Below, piece by piece: positions 23,400 through 31,554 of a stretch of 31,554 bases of DNA. Source of the stretch: Chromera velia (Eukaryota > Sar > Chromeraceae); NCBI GenBank assembly GCA_018398765.1, contig JAHBMJ010001390.1, positions 1-31,554 on the forward strand, in the 5' to 3' direction. Each line of letters opens with the position of its first letter. Position 1 is the first letter of the stretch. The notes under the pieces are model-generated. The model worked only from the letters and a program-made list of their open reading frames with translations. It searched no databases and was not told the origin of the DNA. The position numbers and the translations under genes were made by a program.

Positions 23400-26300
23400 C
23401 AGACAGACCTAGAGAGTGACGGAGAGACAATTGGAAATTTGACGGACGGATTGGTAAGCTTGGAATGTGGGCAAAGACTTCTCCCTAAAATTTCATTCTA
23501 AGGCTGACCTCCGCCTTTCCCACCAGACTGTTGTCCAACTCTGCTGTTACGACACAGCCGGAGTGCACTTGAACTTTTCCTGCATGGATTAAGACGGACA
23601 GGGGGGAATGTGAAGGCAAGAGACCTCTTTTCACGTTGGAAGACTCATAAGTCGACCCCAAAGCTCTTCATGACGTTTAAGACTTCAAAAGAGACGGCAA
23701 ATCTTTGTCTGAACACCACTCCAAAAAGCTTGGAGGGGCAGAGATTCTCTGATGAGAGGCCTGCAGGACAGGTCTGTCGTCTGCCTGACCGGTGGAATGG
23801 AGCGAGAAAGCGTCAGGAGAGCCTGAGCGAACGAAAGTCCCGTTTGTCATCACCCTGTTTTGTTGGAAGGAAGAGTCGCCCACGCTCACACTGGCTCCCC
23901 ACTCCTTCTTTTGGGGTTGCATCACACTCAAAGCCCCCGCCACGTTGTCTGAAGGCTTCAAAACTGTCTCCAATGTGTTGCCTTCGAAGAGGCACTTTGA
24001 AATGTTCAGACTGGACGCAACAACCGAAACCGCACCAGCGTGATTGGAAGCTTCATTGTCCCTGCAACAACAAAAGCAGTCAGAAGTGAAAAGGGGAGCA
24101 GATTGTCTGGTTATGCAGTCATCATCACTCTTTGCTTCTGACGTTCTGTGCGTGTATGTTGGATCTGGTCGACATGGCTCTGGACAAGATGAATAAATTC
24201 TCACCTGAATGTACAATTGTCGAGTTCCAGAGAGGGGAAGTCCAGATCCAGGCGGCCTGCGAGGTCACTGAAGAGGGTCTGAACGATCCGCGTGCTTGAG
24301 TGAATCGCCCCCCCGCTGCCAAGAGGCAAGTCATCCCCCCCCGGCAGATCTGCCGAGGTGAGAATGAAGGCCGCCAGGAAGGTCGGGAACTTTTCGGGGA
24401 AGTCCTGTGCCCTCAGCTCGAACCTCTTGCCCTTCTCTCTATCGTTTCGGAACATTTTGGCGATCGCCTCGAAGCGGAGGAGGTCGGGGAGGGCCTGGAG
24501 CAGCAAAGAGATCACGATGACAAGATAGAGAATTTCTTGTGTAGACATGACGGGTGTACAAAAACAATGCAGAAATTCTCGAGAAGTTCTGTGGAATTGC
24601 TTTGTTCATGCTGCTCACTTTTTTCAACCATGAATGAATGACTCGCTGTTGCTCAATTCTTTTCGTTTTTGTGACGATATCTTCAAACCGAGCAAAGAGG
24701 GTTCTTTACTGACTGACTTACCTGATTTTTCTCAAACACAGACTCCCGCACTTTGACGTCAAATCCTCTGGCCATCTTTGCAAACGACGAGACAGATACA
24801 GCGCCCCCCTTCAAATACGCTCGATTTCGTTTGAAGACAGATCCCGCAGGCACGTAGGAAACTGTAGTTTACCTCAACCACGGACACTCCAACAAAAACA
24901 CCGAGTACATTCTCGAGATCTGTCAAAACCTAACGCAGGCAGGGAGTCTTGAACAGAGATCTCCTCGAATAGGGGCCCACTTGCCTGAAATGGGAAGGGA
25001 AAGGGAAGCAGAAAAAGAACTAGACAGGAAAAAGAGAGAACCTTATTTTATCGTATATTCTGGTCAATTAACTGACTTTGAATAAAGAGTCCAGCCGTTG
25101 AGTAGACTGCTGCAGAGGGGCCCAACAGAACGGACACCGACCCCCCCATGTACCCACTGTGGTTCTCCTCAAACACCGAGTCTTCAATCACGGAGGGAGA
25201 CTCCGAGAGCTGTTTATAGAGAAGCACCATAGCCCCCCCCTGTATCATCACCCTCTTCGTCTGGATCGCGTGATGCAGATGCAAGGAGAGTCTGTTTGTG
25301 ACGAGGGGACTCGAGGCCGCGGCTTTCCCTCCATCCCCCTCCTCACCCAGAGGCTCGACGATGTAGTGGCGGCGGTGGCGGTCCTCCACAAGAGGCAACA
25401 GCCCCAGTGTCGCCGCCGCTTCCCCGCAGCGACTCATCTTGACGTCCCTCAAGAAAACCTCCGAGTCCTCCCCAAAGACGCAGAAAGAAGGGGCGCCCCG
25501 AATCTGCAGGCAAGTGGTGTGAGAGAAGGCTCAGATGAATGGCGCAGTGAGACAATAACTGCATGCCAGGGAATCAGCTGCACTGAAATAACGGAATCAT
25601 GCTCGAAGAATCACAGTCTCGGTTTTTCTATCGACCTGCCTTGAAACAAGATTGACACACGCACTCGCTGCGCCCTTCGGCTTATACCATGGGGGGGACC
25701 AGGACCCGAGTGCCTCATTCGGCTGAGGATCGCGGCGCAACCACATGCAAAACTCATGATGTGGCCAGTAATGGCAAAATCGATCTCAGCAGGAGACGGC
25801 TGACCTCAACTGAGTGCAGGACAAGGCAGGACATCTGAAGGTTCAAGGCCGAGAAAAGCCGGGGTTGGTCTCTGATTCTCTCTAGGTCCAGTGTTTCATG
25901 ACTGCTGTCACTGTCTTCACTGTTCCCTTCTAGAGTCAGAAGAGGAAAGGAAATGGGGGCACCGTCCGTGTGGAGTTTCTTCCCTTTTGACATTTGTTTG
26001 ATAACATATGCGGCAGCATACTGCTGAAGCTCTTTCCTCCATTCCTCGATTTGCTGTGCTTCCCCTTGACGACCATCGTGTACAGACTCTTCAGAGAAGC
26101 AGGTCAACAGAGGACGACGATCTTCCCATTCAAAGTCCGATAGAGACCCCTTAGGACCTACGTAGACGTGTCGGAGAAAGAGCGTGTCCGATTTTTGGGG
26201 TTTCCATTTTCGTCTTTTGCACAGCTCAAACGTGAGCGGTCTCTTGTTCTTTGTACTTTTCCTTTCTCTATCCCCCTCTGTTTCACCGCTTTCTTCTCTA

Positions 26301-29300
26301 TTCTGCCCTTGTTCTGCGTCTGTCTCTGTTGCTGCACCGTGAGACCTACTGGAGCCTGGGACAAACGGCCGCAGGGGGATTGCACAACGTCGTGCGAGGA
26401 GGACCCGAGGGTCGTTTTGGGCCTTTTGTTGGCTCGGGTGCTTCAGACAGGTCCACAGGGCGCTCGGAAGGTCGCAGGCGCTGCAGTCAATTCAAGATGC
26501 ATGAGACTCAAAAAACAAGAAGCAGGTTCATGCCCTTTTTGAATAACAGGTTGGGGATAACAAAAAGAGGAATCGAGAAAATCAGTTCCAGCTCCTTTCC
26601 CATTTCTCATGAATGTTCAAAGATATATTGTGACAAAAGAGAGCGGAGATGAAACCAAGAATTGGGGTGCAGGAAAAATAAAGGTCTTGAGAAAACACCG
26701 AATCGAGCCCTGAAGGGAAGGAACTTTGTTGCCTTGACTCACATCACTGGAGCTCGGTCGTCATAGGTTTTCTTCCACTCCCCATTGAAATTTGAAGAAA
26801 TTTTTCGCTTCCCATTGCGCTTTTGTTGCTTTTGCTGCATCTTGTCCATGTCGATGCATCTTGCCGACTCTCTCTCTGAGTCTGCCTGAGGGGTGGAGGT
26901 GGAGGAGAATTCCTCCCGTGACATGACCTCGATGCGAATCCATTCAGACGAGAGAAGCTCCCCTTCCTCCACCTCGTCCCGAAACAGAAAGTGGGGGGAG
27001 ATGTGGTGTCTGTCTCTCCTCTCTGCGCTCCTTCCTGCGTACCCTTTTCTGTCCTCATTTCCCTCCTCCTCCTCCTCCTCCGCCTCCTTCTCCTCCAGGA
27101 AGTTGCCATCATACTGAGACTGCGAAGCTGATCCTTCCAGTGCCGCTACCTCCATTTGGCGACGAGGTTCAGCGTCTCGGGAGAGAAAGGTGTCCGACTT
27201 CATGAACTCCCGAAGTGCACCATTTTCGTTTGGGTCTCGTAGAATGCTCCTGGGTATGTGTCCTCCCGAGACGCGAAGATACTTGATCAGCGACTGCATC
27301 GCATCATCCGCATGAGACAAAATTCGAAGCACAGGACGACTACAAACGAAAGTGCTCACAAAAGGTTCGGAGATGTCGATCGCCCACAGAGCAAAGCTTG
27401 TGCAAAACTAACATTCGTACAATGAAGCATATCCTCAATACTCTCCATACCAGACTGGCAAGACTAGCTGCATGTATGGCATCTGCCCTAAAGCGCTTGA
27501 GAAGAGCGGGCTGTATTTCCCATTTTTGATGCTGGCTGCACTGTACTGTTTTTGGATATTCGCAAAGCCAGGGCTTATCTTTGATAAACGCTGCCCCACT
27601 TACCCATTTTTGAGTGTCTGTAACACTTTGAAAGTTGCGGCATTGCTTCAGCTGGTTGGCACGGTAGAGAAATGACTCAAGGACCAGCTTCTCACTTGGA
27701 AGTTTTTCTTCCTCCTTCTCTTCTCTTTCTTCTTCTTCTTCTCCGCCCACCCTGTAGGCATTCACAAATCCTCTTGAGGTTGAGGTACTCAGGGCAGTCG
27801 CCGGATCCCATTTTATTATCTGCTTTCATATGCATGATGACGGGCGTCGGCTCGTAGTACATTCATTGGGTATTCACTCATAATTTCCAGCAACCTAGGG
27901 GAAGGGACTGGCAGACATGCAGTGAGTGGGTGGAATCCAGGAGGAGGACAAGAGTGAGTGCACATGAAGCCTACATGCGTTACTCACTGACTCACCCGAT
28001 TTCTCAGGAGATGCCAGATGATGTGTGTGTACAGAGATGAACGGGCCTGACGGGGCACTCCTCCTTCTGCACTGAGCCAGAGGAGATGCTGCAGGACATC
28101 AGGGAGTACGAATACCGGCAAAAGATCAAATGCGACTTCAGTTTTTTTATCTGATGCAGAAGCATTACAGAGACACACCTTTTGATCTACTAGCGCGTCC
28201 TTCTTTCTCTTTCAAGCCCCTCGATCCCCTCCATTCACAGCTGGTCCTTCTGGACTGCGGAAGACAACAGTGGAGATCACGAGAGCACTTATACATACGT
28301 TCAAAAGATTGACTGCAAGCACACCTCGTTCCTCTCTCACTTCCTGCGGTCCTTTGGACAGCAAGCAAATTTGCAATGAATTCAGCAAGGAACTCGACAG
28401 GAAGAGCGCAGAAGAATAGCCGCATCACAAAAATGAAAGTCCACCGGACGAAAACATTAAACGCACTCACATAGAACATCTCCTCCGTTCCCCTCAACGC
28501 TGCCAGTAATTGGATCGGCATGACGCCCTGGTCGTTGCGTCTGTACACCCGGAGGTCCTCCGCCAGGCGGAAGAGTCCGTTCAAGACGGGGAATCCCTTC
28601 TGCAAATGAATGTTGAGCAGCGTGCCTGATCGACTGCGTTACTGCAGGTCTATGATGTTTGTGCCGTGTACTTGCTGATCAACGCTGGACTACGCATACA
28701 CTTAATTCTGGTCGCACAGAGTCTGACATGCAATGAGGAAGATCGAGCAAACAGGAAACGACAAGTCCACCGAGCAAAATCTGAGCAAGAGAAAGGCACA
28801 GAGAGCTGGCTGATTCTGAGTTTTCAAAGACTCACTTGCGGAAGATGGGGACTGCGGAACGCCAAAACATGCATCGGAAGTGACCCCAACGTAAGATTGG
28901 TCTCGTTGGTCTTCTCAGGCAGGTCCAAGAGGAATCGGCAGGTGCCGCACGACTGCCTCCACTGTGTAGGAGTCCAGATTTCATTCACTGCATCCACGTG
29001 TCCGTAACTGATGGCCCACATCAACAGAGTCCGATGAGCTATAGAAAAAAAGACGCAAAGTGAGAAGCAGCAAAGCACATAGAACAACGTCAGTCAAGCC
29101 AGAAAGAGGGAGAAAAACGTGAATCGCATTCGGAACCACCCCCCCCCCCATGAAGGACGGAAGAACTGATCCAGAGTTTTGCTTTGATAATCGGCCTTCC
29201 CCAACGTTCTCTCACCCCTGCCTCACTAACAAGACAATCTGCCATTTTGCATTCTTACACATCGCATCCCTCGGGCCTACATCTGGTTTGATGAATTTCC

Positions 29301-29944
29301 TTATGGTCTCCCTATCGTCTTTTCGGATAATGGAGACCATGAACAGGAAGAGGCCAATGAAATTCTTCGTCCTTGGAACTACCAGACATCCACTGAATTC
29401 CGTACGCACATCAGTGGGGCCTTTCCCACATCGAGACTCCGACTCGACCTCTCTGTCTGGTAGCATGGGACCAATGGCCGCATGAAGGGGAGCGGAACCG
29501 AATTCCGTCGGGGCTTCTGGGTCTCCTTCTAACAGGGAGCTAGGGCCCTCTGAAGGTCCTAGCAGAAGGGCCCTCTACTAGTCCAGGTGCTGGAAGGAGG
29601 GGCCCTCCAACGGAGAGGTCTTCAGAGTCCTCGGCATCAGGCTGGGGCCGCTGATCTAGTTCAGCAGGCTGAGGCTGTGGAGTGGTGCCGCCATCCCCCC
29701 AGAGGCCACTTCTCTCGGTGCTGAGTGCAACAAAGGGGCCCCAGCACACCAAGGAGGAGTGGGCACGCTTCGGCTTTCCTTGGAATATCTGCGTCGATTT
29801 CTCCCTCTGAAAGCGGATGTTTTCTAACGGGAGAAGACCCCGAGACTTCCAGAATTTTGTCGTGCGGGAAGAGGAGGCGAGGCTGAGGAGAAAGATTACG
29901 GGGGCAAGAAAGATCGATGCACGATTCCTCATTCTTGCAGCCAT
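17033..29944 (-). CDS. Giant surface protein: signal peptide, ankyrin-like region, PMP-type beta-helix, Cys-rich CPPG modules, multi-pass membrane module
   Basis: About 30 exons, read on the minus strand: 29944-29710 (signal peptide), 29558-29259, 29038-28836, 28599-28471, 28088-27996, about 27830-27751, 27407-26743, 26480-25805, 25503-25077, an unresolved piece 24975-24722, 24494-24205, 24061-23790, 23579-23524, 23257-23159, 22789-22710, 22535-22373, 22019-21773, 21663-21529, 21391-21317, 21003-20717, about 20610-20490, 20415-20332, 20053-19482, 18981 to about 18860, about 18645-18470, about 18380-18190, 17803-17737 and 17481-17033 (TGA). Most joins agree in phase. The protein probably sits in the plasma membrane with a large extracellular stalk and a Pro/Glu/Arg-rich cytoplasmic tail. 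The ligand is unknown. The ankyrin-like part (upstream of about 27.9 kb) could be a separate gene: the exon ending at 27996 meets an in-frame TGA at 27984 if its GTGAGT donor is not used. An in-frame ATG also lies at 27862. Confidence 0.65.
17737..21003 (-). other. Polytopic membrane module of the giant protein
   Basis: Successive exons encode hydrophobic segments: WSLALALSAFARNLFFVL and KSLLFFSNAVLILDLV (21003-20717), DLLFFPFWK (20415-20332), TIVFPSVLVVMLLVHALFV, FAFFFIDFYPTWLLLVAKAL and WPSMAVLVLLSLVPIGLFLF (20053-19482), LLRRLLLVVVVSF (18981 on), EVVCLLILNFLCGL, GWLILIWLSILAILLAYLLA, and VMVVSILVSTPYIFLVI (17803-17737). That is roughly nine to ten membrane passes. An acidic Glu-rich loop of about 70 residues lies at 19960-19800. 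Several joins between 18860 and 18190 are not resolved. Confidence 0.65.
19152..19440. repeat. 144-bp tandem duplication of a TGCC/TGAC-rich unit
   Basis: The stretch with GCCTACCTGACTCTCAG at 19171 recurs at 19315, and the downstream blocks (GACTCTCTGTCTCTCTGAC) recur with the same 144-base offset. The unit is itself built from (TGCC)n and (TGAC)n. It lies in an intron of the giant gene and merges with a (TGAC)n run that ends at the exon donor at 19481. Confidence 0.85.
21317..23257 (-). other. Cys-rich CPPG modules between beta-helix and membrane
   Basis: Five or six small exons carry VCPSGHTA, HCASECPPGASC, ALPGFWCVHSP, CKECPPGGNCFPGY, QCRAAVKFDGTSACF and GRFCAEC. The CPPG-x-x-C spacing and the LPGFW motif are what I expect in GCC2/GCC3-type Cys-rich modules of alveolate surface proteins. 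Disulfides are expected, so the segment should be extracellular. Adjacent exons join in consistent phases (0, 2, 0, 1, 1, 1). Confidence 0.65.
23337..23402. repeat. (CA)n(GA)n compound microsatellite
   Basis: About 12 CA units followed by about 16 GA units, with a short GACA tail. On the sense (minus) strand it reads (CT)n(GT)n, the same order as the intron array at 9130 in the plus-strand gene. It lies in an intron of the giant gene. Confidence 0.9.
23524..25503 (-). other. PMP-type right-handed beta-helix region
   Basis: The translated exons repeat the pattern GGA(I/V) ... F-x-x-N typical of polymorphic-membrane-protein (Chlamydia_PMP) repeats and parallel beta-helices. Examples are IQGGAMVLL, SVFEENHSGYMGGSVSV, SVFKRNRAYLKGGAVSV, VRESVFEKN, LGSGGAIHSS, DNCTFRDNEASNHAGAVSV, CLFEGN and SSFQQNRV. 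Such folds form long extracellular stalks. At about 24860 the frame carrying VLGVFVGVSVVE and the frame carrying SVFKRNRAYLKGGA differ by one base with no room for a normal intron, so an indel or an unusual splice is present. Confidence 0.7.
27996..29558 (-). other. Ankyrin-like region of the giant protein
   Basis: Three successive exons carry degenerate ankyrin-repeat signatures: EFGSAPLHAAI, then HRTLLMWAISYGHVDAVNEI, then NDQGVMPIQLLAALRGTEEMF. The exon at 28088-27996 (HLLWLSAEGGVP) may be a fourth helix pair. These match the pattern G-x-TPLH-x-A-x-x-G-h-x-x-x-V. Ankyrin repeats normally act in the cytosol as protein-binding scaffolds, so placing them after a signal peptide is odd. Either exon 1 belongs elsewhere, the hydrophobic start is a signal anchor, or this is a separate gene. 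Confidence 0.55.
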
Positions 29945-30548
29945 ATGGAAGTCAGTGGTCTGACGACGGAACCTCGTTTAACAAGCAGTCAGGCAATGCA
30001 CAGTCATGCATGCACAGCCTAGCTGAAGAAGAGTCATGGATGAATGACGTAGAGCTGTCCAGGAAGCACTGCACCAAGGTGCAATTTGAGTGGTCCTCCC
30101 TTCGATCTGTGTTTGCATGCTTTGTAAGGGCGCATTTAAAGAGGCAGAATTCCGTTTTGTATTTTTTTTTTCCGACTAAACTGTGTTCCAGGGAATCTCC
30201 CAAGCTCCTGATCAAATGCGTGAGGCATTCGTTCCAAACACAGAAGGTCCCGTTGAGTGGCAGTTTATCGATATATTAATACTGTTGTCACAAAATGCAC
30301 CGTCGCACTGCATGCTTGCCTGAGCTGTATATATATCGGTGTGCACGCGAAGCTTTTGTACAAGCTTTTAATTTTTTTTTTTTCGAAAATTCAGCTTTAA
30401 TTGACGCGCGAAATGCGCGCGCGCCCCTGCATGCAACGCCGGCCTGCGACCTGCTGGCCCCAAAGCCGCAAGACCGCGCGCGCATGCAATGAATAACGCG
30501 CTGCATATACCTATACCTGCATGTCGTTTTTGAATCAGTGATCTGCAG

Positions 30549-30690
30549 TCTGAGAATGTGCCGGGGCCCTCGGCCTCGGTTTTTGTTTTTATGGAGCAGC
30601 GGCGCGCACGGGAAAAAAAAAAAAAGGCGAGGACTCGTCAAGATCCGTAAAAATCCTCGCCTCGGGGTCATATTCTCGCACAGAGGAGTT
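30549..30690. repeat. Imperfect fold-back (inverted repeat) structure
   Basis: The left arm (GAGAATGTGCCGGGG... to GGTTTTT, 30550-30585) pairs imperfectly with the right arm (AAAAATCC... to ATATTCTC, 30649-30679). A nested perfect stem pairs GGCGAGGA (30626-30633) with TCCTCGCC (30654-30661). This could be a decayed fold-back element or an RNA hairpin. No target-site duplication was seen. Confidence 0.45.
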
Positions 30691-31336
30691 GAGTCTCGCA
30701 GTATGAGGACCAGAATTAGAATGCCGCATAGAACCATATTACCGTTACAGGGAAGTACACAAATCCGATACTCAGTTTTGAACCTGATAAAGTTCTCTGG
30801 TCCTCACAAACGAAGAAAACCACTGAAATGTTCAAAAAACTGAATTTCACACAACAGGCATTTCATCATTACCAGACAGATGAAATTGCACTCAAGTAAT
30901 ACACCCGGAGCTCAAACCGAGACTTGGATCTGTTCAATTTCATGGATTTCTGTTTCGGCTCCTTGGTATCGGTTCCTCGGTCAAGCTTTTAGGCAGCTGC
31001 TCAAAATCGCAGCTAGAAAAGGAGTTCGAAGTGAGAGACGATTGGAGAAAATTGGAGACGGATTCATTCTCTCCAACTGCTTTTGCTCTTTTATAAGGCA
31101 GCAGGACCAAACGCATCCACCAGTCCCTGACTTGTGTTTGATTTAGGTCAGGTTTCTCCGTTTGGCACTGGCTCTTTGGTTGAGCCTTCAGTCGCTTGCT
31201 CAAAATCAAAGATAGAAAACGAATGTGAAGCCGCAGGTGGTAGTGGAGTAGCACAGTCGAGGCGGTACAGCTTTGTTGTTTCCTCACTCCTCTTCATTCA
31301 AACACTCTCCATTTTTGCCCCCCCTAACCCCTTTCT

Positions 31337-31554
31337 AGAGAGAAAGTGAAAGACAGATAGAGAGAGAGATAGAGAGAGAAAGAGAAAGTGTGAGAGAGAG
31401 TGAGAGAGAGAGAGTGAGAGAGAAAAAGAAAGAGAGAGTAAGAGAGAAAGAGAGGGGGAAGGAGAAGGAGACGGAGGGAGAGGGAGTAAGAGAGAGAGAG
31501 TAAGAGAGAGGGAGAGGGAGGAGGGGAGAGAGAAGGAGAGAGAGAAGGAGAGAG
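31337..31554. repeat. Long GA-rich purine tract at contig end
   Basis: More than 200 bases of almost pure purine on the plus strand, built from GAGA, GAAA and GGGA units with scattered T. It continues to the window edge, so its full length is unknown and it may have ended the assembly. Confidence 0.95.

Larger units (their letters stand above)
29945..31554. other. Upstream region of the giant gene
   Basis: No gene is supported here. The stretch holds a GC-rich patch (about 30400-30490) with GCGCGC and TGCATGCA motifs, an A-run and fold-back structure (30549-30690), a diverged direct repeat (30947-31035 and 31150-31230) and a GA-rich tail. Short frames on both strands are low-complexity or lack splice context. 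Confidence 0.6.

Noticed and set aside
28165-28470. Membrane-like stretch VRWTFIFVMRLFFCALPVEF following the exon ending at 28471
   Set aside because: It starts exactly at a perfect GTGAGT donor and the next exon continues in phase from an acceptor at 28089. T-rich introns often translate into hydrophobic residues.
1-31554. tRNA, rRNA, CRISPR arrays, bacterial operons
   Set aside because: I looked for tRNA T-loop and anticodon-arm patterns, rRNA cores and regularly spaced palindromic repeats. The tandem arrays are simple microsatellites without spacers, and the gene structure is eukaryotic.

Overview
This window looks like nuclear DNA of a eukaryote, most likely an alveolate alga of the chromerid type (Chromera or Vitrella); the lineage is an inference from style, not a database match. 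Genes are split into many small exons with GT-AG introns. Introns and spacers are full of di- and tetranucleotide repeats, proteins carry low-complexity linkers, and one gene encodes a giant beta-helix/Cys-rich/multi-membrane protein of a kind I associate with alveolates. There are no bacterial operons, Shine-Dalgarno sites, tRNAs, rRNAs or CRISPR arrays that I can see.

Layout. (1) 1-1894: a poly-G contig end, a possible 3' fragment of a cysteine-rich gene (17-360), an AT-rich spacer and a very GC-rich patch (1430-1585). (2) 1895-9518, plus strand: a 12-exon gene of about 1415 codons whose exon phases all agree. It encodes a tomosyn/Lgl-family WD40 protein ending in an R-SNARE-like helix. (3) 9519-10913: AT-rich spacer. 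(4) 10914-15886, minus strand: a roughly 12-exon gene for a protein with a signal peptide and no family I recognise. (5) 15887-17032: spacer with a MITE that has 29-bp terminal inverted repeats and a 9-bp direct flanking repeat. (6) 17033-29944, minus strand: a gene of about 30 exons, possibly two adjacent genes. In order it encodes a signal peptide, a degenerate ankyrin-like region, an acidic linker, a PMP-type right-handed beta-helix, CPPG-type Cys-rich modules, a polytopic membrane module and a cytoplasmic tail. (7) 29945-31554: upstream spacer with a GC-rich patch, a fold-back structure, a diverged direct repeat and a long GA-rich tract.

Working together. The three complete genes all fit the endomembrane and surface system: a membrane-fusion regulator, a secreted or luminal protein, and a large surface receptor-like protein. 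Nothing in the sequence shows that they are co-regulated. The gene for (2) and the gene for (4) converge on the 9.5-10.9 kb spacer.

Most unusual points: the tomosyn-like SNARE helix has Asn where the central-layer Arg is expected; 5' splice sites of the form GTCAG (C at +3) are about as common as GTGAG, and several run straight into (GTCA)n repeats; the giant gene combines ankyrin-like, beta-helix and polytopic modules; a small MITE is well preserved; and the palindrome TGCATGCA is over-represented. Exon models were built by hand from reading frame, phase and splice sites, with no transcript data.
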